From Penaeus vannamei (Eukaryota; Arthropoda; Malacostraca; Decapoda; Penaeidae), in the NCBI RefSeq assembly GCF_042767895.1, contig NC_091564.1, positions 34,180,741 to 34,244,740 on the forward strand: a stretch of 64,000 nt of DNA, written 5' to 3'. The position numbers and the translations under genes were made by a program. Within the stretch, counting starts at the first letter, position 1. Every line of letters starts with the position of its first letter. The notes beneath the pieces were generated by a model. That model was not told the origin of the DNA. It did no database searches and was given only the letters and a program-made list of their open reading frames with translations. Positions 24,131-36,562 of this stretch are shown here, piece by piece.

Positions 24131-24470
24131 AGGATGACCCAAGGTTTGCTCAATTAGTCTAAAAAAAATTATCTTATTATTATTGTCGTGTTTTATTCTT
24201 TGGTAATGCTGGAAATTCTGAAGGCCAGAGTCAGGTTAATTTTTTCTCCTTTCTTCTGTGATATATTTCACCATTTACGCTCGCTTATAAAAAATAGATA
24301 TTGACTCTCCCTTTTTTGGTAATCAATTAGTTACATAAATTCGACCATTCCTATTTATAATCTCATAAACGAGAAACAACTTTCATAGCATTCATACAAT
24401 AGAATTATCATCATAACATAAAAAAAAATAAAAAATACTGAGAGAGAGAGAGAGGGAGAGGCAGAGGGGG
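24131..24470 (+). repeat. M1 module with short (GA)n
   Basis: M1 ends in a short GA tract (24440-24465) that joins directly to the GTCTACGGTCGAAATTC box of M4. Q and the ATC array have been deleted at this GA tract. Confidence 0.75.
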
Positions 24471-25150
24471 TCTACGGTCGAAATTCAGTGTTCAGTATTT
24501 ATAGAAAATTATCAATTAAGAACTATGTTAGCTCGCCACACGTACAAAATATGAAATTAGTTTTAAGATTGCTTTTTTATTACTATATCACACCACAAGT
24601 CCCCTGTTTTAGAGAGAGCGAGCGAGTGAGAGAGACAGTGAGAGACACAAAAAGAGAAGAGACAGACTGATAGGCAAAGAGTGCGGGAGAGAAAGAAAGA
24701 TAAAGAGTGAGAGACAGAGACAGGGAGAGTATGAAAGGGAGAGAGATAGAGACTAGGAACTATGAGAGAGAGAGGGAGAGGGAAAAGAGTAAGAAAAAAA
24801 GAGAGGGGAATAGAGAGAAAGTAGGAGAGATTACCTGAGATTTGTTCAATTAGTCTCAAAAATGTATATTATTATTATTGTCGTGTGTTTTACTCTTTGG
24901 TAATACTGGATTTTTTTCTCCTTTCTTCTGTGATATATTTCACCATTTACGCTCGCTTATGAAAAATAAATATTGACTATCCCTTTTTTGTGACCATTTA
25001 GTTACTTAAATACGAAGATTACTATTTATAACCTCATAAACGAGAAACAGCTTTCATAGCATTCATACAATAGCATTATTAGCATAACATAAAAAAAATT
25101 ACTGAGGCTCAAATTACTTTATATTTCAATGCTAGGTTTAAGTTTAGTAC
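24471..25150 (+). repeat. M4 3' arm, AG-rich tract, M1b
   Basis: AG/GACA tract 24612-24830, then M1b from GATTACCTGAGATTTG. The - strand Leu/Ser frame over it is a shadow of the AG tract. Confidence 0.75.
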
Positions 25151-25156
25151 ACCATA

Positions 25157-25270
25157 TGAGAGAGAGAGAGAGAGATTTAGTTACACACACACACACACAC
25201 TCACTCACACACACACACACACACTCACTCACTCACACACACACACACACCACACACATACACACAAAAA
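25157..25270 (+). repeat. Compound (GA)n-(CA)n-(TCAC)n
   Basis: CA blocks with two CTCACTCA islands, similar in design to 14304-14470 and 47795-48001. Confidence 0.9.
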
Positions 25271-25725
25271 AAAATGGGATAGGGAATTATTCTCTAAATA
25301 GGTTTCTTATCTAATAGTAGTAGATATATGAAATACGGTATGTGGTTCTCAAAAACAAAATGATGTTGCAGAAGGAAGGCACTAAAAGCCAAAACGGTAA
25401 ATCGAAAATAAAATATTCACAATAAATAGAAACTGACAATGCGGAATCTAAAAATAAATACAAGAAATTTTAATTTACGAACAGTGAGTAAGGCAATCAA
25501 GAGAAACAATTAATAAATTTTGCAATAATCAAGATGGCGACAGACTGACGGCGAGAAGCAACACGAGATGAGACTGCACACACGATGGCGCTGTCATGAT
25601 AACTGAATTTCTCTAAGGATCTCTTTCTAATCCTTTGGAACGAAAGGCAAATCACGCAGCGAGAACTTAGCAAGATCGATCAGAATAAAGAAACCTCAAC
25701 CATATATTTTATCAACGAGAAAAAA
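25271..25725 (+). repeat. P5 leader and conserved block
   Basis: P core starts at 25531. It carries AACACGAGATG instead of AACCCGAGATG, and AGCAAGATCGATC instead of AGCGAGGTCGCTC, so this is one of the more diverged copies. Confidence 0.6.
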
Positions 25726-25942
25726 TAAATGTCGTAAAAAAAATAAAAAATAAAAATAAATAAAAACTCAATTCTTTCATTGATGTAAAAGAATAAAAAG
25801 CATGATCCCACTATTACTGGGAACACAAACTAGTATGCAAATAAACAAAATCAACTGCAGAATAACTTTTGACATATAAACACATTTCATCATCTCTCAA
25901 ACTACTTATTTTAAATATATGATCACCGAACAGGTTAACCAC

Positions 25943-26059
25943 AACGCAGTGGTGCACTGGTACGGCGCGTGACTTCGACTCCGAGGTCCCGCGTTCGATT
26001 CCCAGTCAAGCCGAGTCGACGGTGTGGTTTCACGCAGGTGCCCTGAGGAGATATCTTTT
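25943..26059 (+). ncRNA. R6 Pol III unit
   Basis: Core 25943-26012 is identical to R1 even though the neighbouring P5 is diverged. Extension has GAGTCGACGG and GTGGTTTCACG. T10 run starts at 26056. Confidence 0.6.
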
Positions 26060-26975
26060 TTTTTTGTAATTTATTTATTTATTGTTTATAATTTGGTGTG
26101 CAGTTATCACAAACATGAGCAAATAAAGAATCAAAATCATTTACATAACATATCATGCAACTTACTCGGTAATATTGTGTGAGAACTTAATCAATAATAA
26201 AAGTTTCTCTTTAGTGGTGTCTCACAGCCGTGATATCGCTATCACTAAGCTAACCTATTCATCCCAGTCGGCAATGTGACCTTTCCTACTAGCTGATGGC
26301 AATTTTGTTAACAAAAAAGACCTACTATACGATAAATGCAATATGGTTTTCTATATCACTGACAATGGCATTATTAATACATCTTTTTTTATCATTACTA
26401 TCACTGATATCGATTTTTTTTTATCATTATTATCGTGATGCATTTGTATAAAACCCTATTTTTTCTCTGGGATGACCTCAGGTCAGTCTCAAAAAGGGGC
26501 CTTGTGAGGTATTTTTTTCATTATCATTATTGTCGTGTTTTATTTTTTGGCAATGCGGGAAACTGTATAATTATAATAAGTATGATTTAATAATTATAAT
26601 AAGTAAAATTATAATAAAAGTAGAATTATGATAATAAGAAAAATTATAATATGATTTTTCCCCTTCTCTTACTAATATCTTCCACCAGTTCAGGTAGTTC
26701 ATGAAAATATATATATTAGTTGTAACATGTTTTGTTTCATTGTGATTTCTTAGTTCGTTGAATAACACATATCCTTTTTATAATCTTATAAACCAGAAAC
26801 AGCTTACAAATGAAACATTAATAGCATAATATATATAAATCACTGCTGCTAGGTACTTCTAGAAATTTATCGATAATGAACTATAACAGTTTGCTTTGAG
26901 CTCAGTATATTTTGCTTCTAATTTGTTTTTATTGCATACCTATTCGTTCTTTGGTAAATTTAGTACCTCATATGA
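26060..26975 (+). repeat. Short spacer fused to M2
   Basis: The spacer breaks off at GCAATATGGTTTTCTATATC and enters the leader of M2, so G tract, M3, M1 and both arrays are deleted. The same junction type is seen near 35005 and 39650. M2 box is at about 26467. Confidence 0.7.
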
Positions 26976-27303
26976 GAGAGACAGAGAGAGAGAGAGAGGG
27001 AAGAAAGACAGAGGGAGAGAGGGATTTTTTCTCTAAATAGGTTTCTTATCTAATAGTAGTAGATATATGAAATACAGTATGTGGTTATCAAAAACAAAAT
27101 GATGCTGCAAAAGGAAGACACTAAAAGCCAAAACGGTAAATCGAAGAAAAAAAATATTCCCAATAAAGAGAAACTGACAATGCGGAATCTAAAAATAGAA
27201 ACAAGATAATTCAGTTTACGTACATATTTTACGTATATATTTTATCAGTGAAAAAAAATGTAAAAAAAAAATAATAATAACTCGATTTTCTCATTGATGT
27301 AAA

Positions 27304-27339
<36 letters not shown>

Positions 27340-27340
27340 A
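26976..27340 (+). repeat. (GA)n, truncated P leader and poly-A
   Basis: After the GA tract and the AAAACGGTAAATCGAAG box, the P core is missing: sequence passes from AATTCAGTTTACGTAC to ACGTATATATTTTATCAGTG. A run of about 31 A follows (27306-27336). The same P deletion occurs near 36200, 40530 and 61380. Confidence 0.7.
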
Positions 27341-27483
27341 TGATCCTACTATTACTGTGAACACAAACTAGTATGCAAATAAACAAGATCATGCATAAAA
27401 TAACTTGTCACGTGTTTAAATTACATTTCCTCAAACCTCAAACTACTTATTTTAAATAGATGATCACCGAACAGGTTAACCAC

Positions 27484-27600
27484 AACGCAGTGGTGCACTG
27501 GTACGGCGCGTGACTTCGACTCCGAGGTCCCGCGTTCGATTCCCAGTCAAGCCGAGTCGACGGTGTGGTTCCACGTAGGTGCCCTGCGGAAGTAACTTTT
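27484..27600 (+). ncRNA. R7 Pol III unit
   Basis: Core 27484-27553 is identical to R1. Extension has GAGTCGACGG. T6 run starts at 27597. Confidence 0.6.
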
Positions 27601-28750
27601 TTAACATTTCTTTTATAATGTATATAATTTGGTGTGCAGTTATCACAAACATAAGCAAATAAAGAATCAAAATAATTTACATAACGTCGCATGTAACTTA
27701 CCCGGGGATATTGTGTGAGAACTTAATCAATAATAAAAGTTTCTCTTTAGTGAAGTGTCTCAGTCATAATATCGCTACCACTAAGCTAACCTATTCATCC
27801 CAGTCGGCAATGTGACCTTTCCTACTAGCCGATGGCAATTTTGTAAACAAAAAATACCTACTATATGATCAATTCAATATGGTTCTTGTAGTTTTTACAA
27901 AGTCATTCTCAAGAAATCTCTGAATTACGTACAAATGCGTTCTTGGAGTGTTGGGGTGGGGGAGGGGGGATGGGGGTCCAAATATCCCGTTAAAGTTACG
28001 ATAATCATCATGATAGCCAACTTTGTGTTATTAATATCATTATCAATACCACTGTCAATACTATTCTTCTCATTGTAATTGTTTATGCTTATTCCATTAT
28101 ATTTCCTATTGTCTTACTGTTGTAATTATCATTATCATTCAGCATGGTCGTGTTAACCTCATTTTTCTCCAGGATGACATCTTTGGCCTGAGAAATACAA
28201 CATTTGATCTCAAAATAGACTCGTGTGACTTGTCCCTTTTTGATTCTGTTATTTTACTCCTTAACAAAGTTGGAAACTGTTGTACTTTATGAATGCGACA
28301 TACAAAGAGAAAATTATATGTCTGATATAATTTTTTTTCATCGCTCCAATTTTAAATAAAATTGACTGAGGTCCAAATTATACACACATTATCATTACTA
28401 TTATTATTACTATTATTATCAATATCACTGGAATTGTAATTATCATTATTTCTGTTATCATGATTATTATCATTATTTGTATTACTGTTATCTTTACCAT
28501 CATAATCATTATCATTGGTATTGCTATTAGCATTATTATATTACTATTACTGTTAATATCATCATCATTATAAGTAATGTGGAATATCATTACCCTTAAT
28601 ATCAATATTATCATCATCATGCCTTTATTACGATAACTATTTGCTGTTATTGTTGGCATTATCAGTGCAACATTTCTTATCATTACTATCATTGATATCG
28701 AATATTGATATTGTTATCGGTGCTGTCATTATCATCGTGATCAATTCATA
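27601..28750 (+). repeat. Spacer, G tract (27951-27978), M3, ATT/TCA array
   Basis: The G tract is shortened (GGGGTGGGGGAGGGGGG pattern). M3 box near 28168. The array and the following Q-bearing segment resemble 12660-13720. Confidence 0.75.
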
Positions 28751-29058
28751 TTTTTTCTCTAGGATTACCTGAGGTTTGCACATTTAGTCTCAAAAAATTA
28801 TCTTATTATTATTGTCGTGTGTTTCACTCTTTGGTAATACTGGAAACTCTGGAGGCCAGAGTCAAGTTAAATTTTATCCCTTCTTCTGTGATATATTTCA
28901 CCATTTACGTTCGCTTATAAAAAAATAAATATTGACTCTCCCTTTTTTGGTGATCATTTAGATACTTAAATTCGACCATTCCTATTTATAATCCCATAAA
29001 CGAGAAACAACTTTCATAGCATTCATACAATAGAATTATTAGCATAACATAAAAAGAG

Positions 29059-29099
<41 letters not shown>

Positions 29100-29125
29100 C
29101 AGAGAGAGGGGGGGGGGGATTATTA
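28751..29125 (+). repeat. M1 module and (GA)n/G run
   Basis: M1 reads TAGGATTACCTGAGGTTTGC, followed by GATAGATAGA and GA repeats ending in a run of G (29109-29118). Confidence 0.75.
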
Positions 29126-29153
29126 TATAAACAAATAGGTTTCTTTCACTTAA

Positions 29154-29225
29154 GTTCCTGTGGTGTAGTGGTTACTATGGCTGACTCTAAATCAGGAGAT
29201 CTCGGGTTCGATTCCCGACGGGGAC
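29154..29225 (+). tRNA. Q4: tRNA-Gln-like, anticodon CTA (reads UAG)
   Basis: The best-folding copy with a non-Gln anticodon. Acceptor GTTCCTG/CGGGGAC pairs at all seven positions (two G-T), anticodon stem CTGA/TCAG with loop CTCTAAA puts CTA at 34-36, T arm is perfect, T8, A14, G18-G19 and T33 are in place. The D stem has a mismatch at 13-22. A and B boxes are intact and a T5 run lies 15-20 nt downstream. By sequence alone it would be scored as an amber suppressor-like tRNA. It is more likely a repeat-borne pseudogene than a decoding tRNA. Confidence 0.55.
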
Positions 29226-29950
29226 GCATCAATAAAAATCATTTTTCAATTGTCATTTATATTTGTGCGCGAATTACTGATTTTCTTAGAACTTATTTTT
29301 ATTTATATCCGTTTATTAAAAGGTTTCTTCTCATAGTTAGAATAGTAATTATGGCATCAAAATATTGTTGATGTTATTATTTTCTTTCTTATTTATCTTT
29401 CATTTCATCATCATCATAGCTTTTATTATTATTGATATCATTATCATAATCATCGTTAGTATTATCATCATCACCCTTATAATCATCATCACATCACGAT
29501 CGACATTTCATTTTCATATTCTTATCATCATCATACCTATAATCAATTATTGTTTATCGTTATAATTATTATTATCATTATAGTTATCGTTCCATTATTA
29601 TGCTAATCAATTTTATGTTATCATCATAATTAACACTGATATTAATACTCTCCTTATTTTTCTTATTAATTATTGTTTTTTTTTTCATAAATTTCTGAAT
29701 ATGGTCGTGTCAGCAAAATTTCTAGGATGACATCTTTGGCTTGAGGAATAAACAGAAAATGAGTTCCTAACATTTATAATAGAGATTTATCAACATTATA
29801 TGAAATTGTCTACGGTCGAAATTCAGTGTTCAGTATTTATAGGAAATTATCAGTTAAGAACTATGTTAGCTCGCCACACGTACAAAATATGAAATTAGTT
29901 TTAAGATTGCTTTTTTGTTACTATATCACACTACAAGTCCCCTGTTTTAG
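29226..29950 (+). repeat. Q 3' flank, ATC array, M4
   Basis: ATC/ATT array (29400-29600). The M4 box reads TAGGATGACATCTTTGGCTTG, closer to M3 than in other copies, which supports M3/M4 paralogy. Confidence 0.75.
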
Positions 29951-30232
29951 AGAGAGCGAACGAGGAAGAGACAGTGACAGACACAAAAAGAGAAAAGAGA
30001 CAGACAGACAGGCAAAGAGTGCGGGAGAGAAAGATAAAGTGTGAGAGACAGCGACAGGGAGAGTATGAAAGTGAGAGAGGAAGAGACTAGGAACTATGAG
30101 AGAGAGGAGAGGGAAAAGAGTAAGTAGGAAAAAAAAAGAAAAAAAAAGAGAGAGGGGAATAGAAAGAAAAGTAAGAGAGAGGAAAGAGATATAAATATAG
30201 AGAGAGCGAGAAAGAGAAAGGGCAGGAAAATG
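29951..30232 (+). repeat. AG-rich tract
   Basis: Imperfect GAGAGACAG-type purine tract with several A runs. It leads into LCR copy B exactly as 1686-1984 leads into copy A. Confidence 0.8.
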
Positions 30233-32582
30233 GGGATATTTCACCCGTAATTAGCCCTTTTTTGCACATTGTAATTTTTGCCATCTTTTCCGGTGCCAAT
30301 TAGGGAATGACCGCGGTTCATGGCGAGCTGTTCTACTACACTGATTCTCTCTTCGACTGGTATACTGAATTTTGGAATACAGTATCAAAGACGGTTTTTG
30401 TTATTTTATGGCGGGTTGTACTGTGATACAGATAACCAATATAAGTACGTATCTGCAGGAAAACAACCGAGATCAGAGGAATGCATCTGGCAGCCCTGGG
30501 CGAGGCGCAGTACCCGCATGGCTCCTTATCGGGGTTAGGTGAAAGCATGGAGTGCAGGTGGTAGACAGACCTGGAAGCAGGTTGATCTCTCACCTTATGG
30601 TCGCAGATCTAAGATGTCAGGCAGATGATATATGAAATTAGACAATGGCTGAGATTACTGAGAACATTGCTCTCACGGGAGAGAGTGGGGGCATCACTGC
30701 TGTTTCCATTATGATCAACTAGGAGAGTAAACTAATCTTATAAATACAATAAGAAATATTTCCAAATCGTGAACGCCATTGTTAGTATCTGATACGACAC
30801 ATTTCAAAAATGAAAAAAGAGAAAGTGAAGCTCGAAGAAAGGAGGAACTGAATTGATATGAATTCAGGATATGTCCAAACAGATCCTATTTGTACTCTTT
30901 GCGCAACTCACATTTTGTAATCAACTTCAGTTCGTTATTCGCTGGTAGATTCCTATCCCTCTCTTGTTCATTATACGTCTCTATTTCAGATATCTTTATC
31001 TAAAATCATGATCATGAAATTGTTGATTCTTTTTTATGGATAGGCCTGCATATTTGTTATGGAATTCCGTTATTTCATCACGCCAACTTGTTACCGCTGT
31101 GGCCCTTAGCCTCCTTGTGTTAGCTTTTGTGTTTGATTTTCTTTCCTCTCTATTTTAATCCTCCCGAACTCTTTCTCTCTCCCTTTCTTCCTCTCTCTCT
31201 TTCTTAATTCTCTCTCTCTCTTTCTTAATCCTTTCTATCTCAGTACGCTTTCTCTCTCGTTCTCAATCCTCTTTCTCCTTCTCAATCCTCTCTCTCTCTC
31301 TTTCCGTCTCTCTTCTTCCCTCTTTCTTTCCGTTTCTTACGCTAAGGAAGCGATTTATCGCATATTTACGAATAAACATTTTCACTTAGCTGCCTCTGTT
31401 TATCTCTGTATCAAGGCAAAAATATCAAGGCTAGAATTTTGAATCTAAGCGCTCCTCCCCCAAATCCTAGTTTTAAAATTGTTTGATTATGCCATTATTA
31501 TTCATGTTGGTATTATCAATAAAACCAATATATTTATGGCCTATAAATCGAAAGTAAAATGAAAAGGACTAGGGACTCGAACCCTAGTCCCCCCGCCTCG
31601 AAGGTTGGTCTTGTATTCATTACGACATCTTGGATATTTACTAATTTGCTGTCCAGAATTGATATGCTGCAGGTTTTGCTTTTTGATTGTTTTCTGTTTG
31701 CGATGTGATTATTTCTATGTATATTTGTATGTGTTAGAAATACAGAGAGGTAGAGAAAGGGAGAGATGTTTAAAGTTTTTAGTTGATACTTCACATAAGC
31801 GCTTTAAAACGTTGTCCAAGGCAGACAAGCCTTGTTCACTGATGCCAGACATGAAGTGTCTTTCTATAAAGTACAAATCGTAACAGTCCTTGGAGAACAT
31901 AGAAAAGTCAAAATAGCACACAACATATACATATTTGGGTTTTAAAAGCAATAGACAAGTATTCCCACCAATAATCTCGGAGAGGGATAAGTATTCATAA
32001 GTCATGGGTGGAGTTTATTTCATTGGCGTTTGGTAACAGTTTCAGCGCGCATTTCAAAACAGCTGACAAGCTAGCGCCGCATCAAGAAGGCAAAGAAGTA
32101 AATAAATCTACCCTAACATCTTAACAAAGCGCAATATTTTCTCCTATATTAATTATAGTGCCTCTAAAACAGTGACACACACTTCCGATGGGCAACCCTT
32201 ACACTGTCGCGTTATCAAAACGAATGAACATCCCTGGACTAAATATAGGCCTACCCATTCCCAGAACATTCCCTGCTTAAAACGCCTATAATTCATTCGA
32301 TGGATACAACACGAACTTACATTTGGGCACTTTATATGTGAGAGAGAGAGAGGGGGGGGCAGACACAGACAGACAGACAACAAAAGAGACTGACATTAAC
32401 TAGTATACACTAATGCAACAAAATACAGTCAGAATTAAGGAATCGAATGAATGAGAAAGACCAAAAAGGCATCTAAATACACGCTTCTATAACGACCAAT
32501 ACGGCAAGACAGAGCACAACCACACTGTAACTTCCACCATATAATTGACGTTTGGAAATGATCGTAAAGCAACTTTCACTCG
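30233..32582 (+). repeat. LCR copy B
   Basis: Parallels copy A throughout. B has an additional patch at about 30496-30520 (GGGCGAGGCGCAG and on) and lacks the (GT)n at the far end. After GCAACTTTCAC it continues into M5 (TCGTGTGACTTATCCC), whereas A runs into unrelated DNA, so B preserves the original right boundary. Copy C shows the same right boundary. Confidence 0.75.
31563..31634 (-). ncRNA. S2: tRNA-like Pol III unit in LCR copy B
   Basis: Perfect T arm and B box GGTTCGAGTCC as in S1. The region 5' of it reads CCTTCGAGGCGGGGGGAC. D arm is degenerate. Confidence 0.5.
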
Positions 32583-33130
32583 TGTGACTTATCCCTTTTT
32601 GATTCTGTCATTTATTTTACATTTTGACAAAGCTGGAAACTGCTGTACTATATAAATGATTATATATTATATAAATATTATGATTTCTTTCAAAACTCCT
32701 GATCGCTCTAAAAAATGTATTTCCTTATTTTCCAAAATTATTAATTTTATAAAAGAGAAAGCATTTTCACAAGAAATTTAACACATTTATTCAAAACTGA
32801 CTTAGGTCCAAGTTATACTCACCTCATCATCAATATCATTATTATCCTTAACAGCATTATTTTTATCATTACCATTCTCTTCAATATTATTATAATCATT
32901 AGTACTACTATTAGCATTATCTTGGTGCTATTAATGTTTCATCATCATCACCATCATAACTATTATAAACTATCATTACCGTTATTATCAGTATCATTAT
33001 CATCGTCCCTTTACTATATAACTTTTTTGCTGTTATCACTGGCATTGGCATTATTAATACATCCTTTTTATCATTGCTATCACTGATATCGAATTTTAGT
33101 TTTGTTATTTTTGGTATAATTATTATCGTG
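32583..33130 (+). repeat. M5 module and ATT array
   Basis: M5 has GTGTGACTTATCCC, GACAAAGCTGGAAACTGCTG, then AACTCCTGATCGCTC and GAAAGCATTTTCACAAG before GACTTAGGTCCAAGTTATA and the array. It is a fifth version of the shared monomer; the only other copy is inverted at 52830-53090. Confidence 0.7.
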
Positions 33131-33700
33131 ATAATTTTTTATAAAACCCCATTTTTTTCTCTGGGATGACCTGAGGTTTGCTAATTTAGTCTCCAAAAGA
33201 GGCCTTGTGAGGTATTTTTTTCATTATCATTATAGTCGTGTGTTTTACTTTCCGGCAATGCTGGAAACTGCATAATTATAGTAAGTATAATTTAATAATT
33301 ATAATAAGTAAAATTATAATAAAAGAATTTTAATAAGAAAAATTATAATAAGTATATTTTTCCCCTTCTCTTTGTAATATATTTCACCAGGTCAGGTAGC
33401 TCTTGAACATATACATTAGTTATAATATGTTTTGTTTCATCGTGATTTCTTTGTTCGTTGAATAACACCAATCCTATTCATAATGCTATAAAGCAGAAAC
33501 AGCTTACAAATGATTTGCAAAAGCATTAATAGCATAATATGTAACATTTATTGCTGCTCAATTTACTGTAAATTTCAGTGTTAGGTACTTCTAGAAATTT
33601 ATCGATAATGAACCGTAGCAGTTTGCCTTGAGTTCAGTATATTTTGTGTTTAATTTGTTTTTATTGCATACTATTTGTTCTTTGGTAAACTTCGTACCTC
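33131..33700 (+). repeat. M2 module
   Basis: M2 box at about 33162; its end carries TAGCAGTTTGCCTTGAGTTC and CATATGAGACAG. Confidence 0.75.
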
Positions 33701-33704
33701 ATAT

Positions 33705-33705
<1 letters not shown>

Positions 33706-33786
<81 letters not shown>

Positions 33787-33830
33787 AGAAAGACAGCTTT
33801 AGAGTTACACACACACACACACACACACGG
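33706..33830 (+). repeat. (GA)n then (CA)n
   Basis: Perfect GA (33710-33784) followed by a short CA tract (33808-33828). Confidence 0.95.
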
Positions 33831-33880
33831 AGAGGGAATTATTCTCCAAAGAAATCGGTTCCTTCTCTACAGTAGTAGAT

Positions 33881-34000
33881 TCAACGCCTCCGACGAGACA
33901 GATCACGAAGGGCAACGACTCTATGGAAAGCCAACAACGCGAGCCTTGTCGACTCCCGCCGGGGAATCCCAGTGAAACCACAGGATCTTTTGATACATGA
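33881..34000 (+). other. GC-rich foreign fragment with open frame
   Basis: In the P leader, the normal AGTAGTAGATATATGAAATAC is interrupted after AGTAGTAGAT by about 112 bp of higher GC sequence. Read from 33881 it is open for 39 codons and includes SMESQQREPCRLPPGNPSE, ending TGA at 33998. It looks like a piece of coding sequence or of a retroelement, but I do not recognise the family. It has no start codon context or splice signals that I trust. No inverted repeats bound it. Confidence 0.45.
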
Positions 34001-34392
34001 AATGCGGTATGTAGTTCTCAAAAACAAAATGATGCTGTAGATGGAAAGCACTAAAAGCCAAAACGGTAAATCGAGAAAAAAGAATATTCACAATAAATAG
34101 AAACTGACAATGCGGGATCTAAAAATAGAAACAAGATAATTCAATGCTACGTGAATTTCCTTGAGAAAGGAAATCAAGAGAAACAATTAATTTTGCAATA
34201 ATCAAGATGGCGACAGACAAGGCGAGAAGCAACCCCAGATGAGACTGCACACACGATGGCGCTGTCATGATAACTGAATTCCTTTAAGGATCTCTTTCTA
34301 ATCCTTTGGAACGAAAGGCACATCACGCAGCGAGATCTTAGCGAGGTCACTCAGAGTAAAGAAAAGCGAACCATATATTTTATCAGTGAGAA
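34001..34392 (+). repeat. P6 leader and conserved block
   Basis: P core starts at 34204. GACAGACAAGGCGAG replaces GACAGACTGACGGCGAG, a change that breaks the reading frame of the - strand small ORF. Confidence 0.65.
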
Positions 34393-34606
34393 AAAATAAA
34401 TGCCTTAAACATAAATAAATAAATAAAAGATGAACTCAATTTTCTCATTGATGTAAAAAAATAAAAAGGATGATCCTGCAATTACTAGGAACACAAACTA
34501 GTATGCAAATAAACAAAATCAATTGCAGAATAACTTTTGACATATAAACATATTTCATCACCTCTCAAACTACTTATTCTATATAATCACCTACTAGGTT
34601 AACAAC

Positions 34607-34721
34607 AACGCAGTGGTGCACTGGTACGGCGCGTGACTTCGACTCCGAGGTCCCGCGTTCGATTCCCAGTCAAGCCGAGTGGACGGTGTGGTTCCACGTA
34701 GGTGCCCTGAGGAAATATTTT
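34607..34721 (+). ncRNA. R8 Pol III unit
   Basis: Core 34607-34676 is identical to R1. The leader is changed (CCTACTAGGTTAACAAC). T7 run starts at 34718. Confidence 0.6.
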
Positions 34722-35640
34722 TTTCTTTTTCTTTTTGTAATTTATTTCTTGTTTATAATTTGGTGTGCAGTTATCACAAACATGAGCAAATAAAGAATCA
34801 AAATCATTTACATAACACATCATGCAACTTACTCGGTAATATTGTGTGAGAACTTAATAATAAAAGTTTCTCTTTAGTGGTGTCTCACAGTCATAATATC
34901 GCTATCACTAAGCTAATCTATTTATCCCAGTCGGCAATGTGACCTTTCCTACTAGCCGATGGCAATTTTGTTAACAAAAAAGACCTACTATACGATAAAT
35001 GCAATATGGTTTTATATATCACTTTGGCATTATTAATACATCTTTTTTATCATTACTATCACTGATATCGATTTTTTTTTTTTTTTTTTTGGTATTGGCA
35101 TTAATGATGATGAATTTGTATAAAACCCTATTTTTTCTCTGGGATGACCTCAGGTCAGTCTCAAAAAGGGGCCTTGTGAGGTATTTTTTTCATTATCATT
35201 ATTGTCGTGCGTTTTACTTTTCGGCAATGCTGGAAACTGTATAATTATAATAAGTATGATTTAATAATTATAATGAGTAAAATTATAATAAAAGTAGAAT
35301 GATGATAATAAGAAAAATTATAAGATGATTTTTCCCCTTCTCTTATTAATATCTTCCACCAGTTCAGGCAGTTCATGAAAATATATATATTAGTTGTAAC
35401 ATGTTTTGTTTCATTGTGATTTCTTTGTTCGTTGAATAACACATATCCTTTTTATAATCTTATGAACCAGAATCAGCTTACAAATGAAACATTAATAGCA
35501 TAATATATATAAATCACTGCTGCTAGGTACTGCTAGAAATTTATCGATAATGAACTATAACAGTTTGCTTTGAGCTCAGTATATTTTGCTTTTAATTTGT
35601 TTTTATTGCATACCTTTTCGTTCTTTGGTAAATTTAGTAG
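34722..35640 (+). repeat. Spacer fused to M2
   Basis: The spacer stops at GCAATATGGTTTTATATATC and enters M2's leader, the junction also seen at 26340 and 39655. A T20 run lies at 35071-35090. M2 box is at about 35143. Confidence 0.7.
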
Positions 35641-35990
<350 letters not shown>

Positions 35991-36444
35991 GAGAGGGAAT
36001 TTTTCTCGAAAGAAATAGGTTTCTTATCTAATAGTAGTAGATATATGAAATACAGCATGTAGTTCTCAAAAACAAAATGATGCTGCAAAAGGAAGACACT
36101 AAAAGCCAAAACGGTAAATCGAAGAAAAAAAATATTCCCAATAAAGAGAAACTGACAATGCGGAATCTAAAAATAGAAACAAGATAATTCAGTTTACGTA
36201 CATATTTTACGTATATATTTTATCAGTGAAAAAAAAATGTAAAAAAAAATTAACTCGATTTTCTCATTGATGTAAAGAAAAAAAGAAAAAAAAAAAGCAT
36301 GATCCTACTATTACTGTAAACACAAACTAGTATGTAAATAAACAATATCATGCATAAAATAACTCTTGTCACGTGTTTAAATCACATTTCCTCAAACCTC
36401 AAACTACTCATTTTAAATAGATGATCACCGAGGAGGTTAACCAC
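35991..36444 (+). repeat. P leader with P core deleted
   Basis: Same ACGTAC to ACGTATATATTTTATCAGTG junction as at 27220, followed by A-rich sequence and the R leader. Confidence 0.7.
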
Positions 36445-36562
36445 AACGCAGTGGTGCACTGGTACGGCGCGTGACTTCGACTCCGAGGTCCCGCGTTCGA
36501 TTCCCAGTCAAGCCGAGTGGACGGTGTGGTTCCACGCAGGTACCCTACGGAAATAATCTTTT
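36445..36562 (+). ncRNA. R9 Pol III unit
   Basis: Core 36445-36514 is identical to R1. Extension reads CACGCAGGTACCCTACGG as in R1. T7 run starts at 36559. Confidence 0.6.

Noticed and set aside
27447..27692. - strand frames ending LTGNRTRDLGVEV and related peptides at 34599, 38344, 40758
   Set aside because: They are antisense reading of the R core. Their conservation reflects the RNA unit, not a protein.
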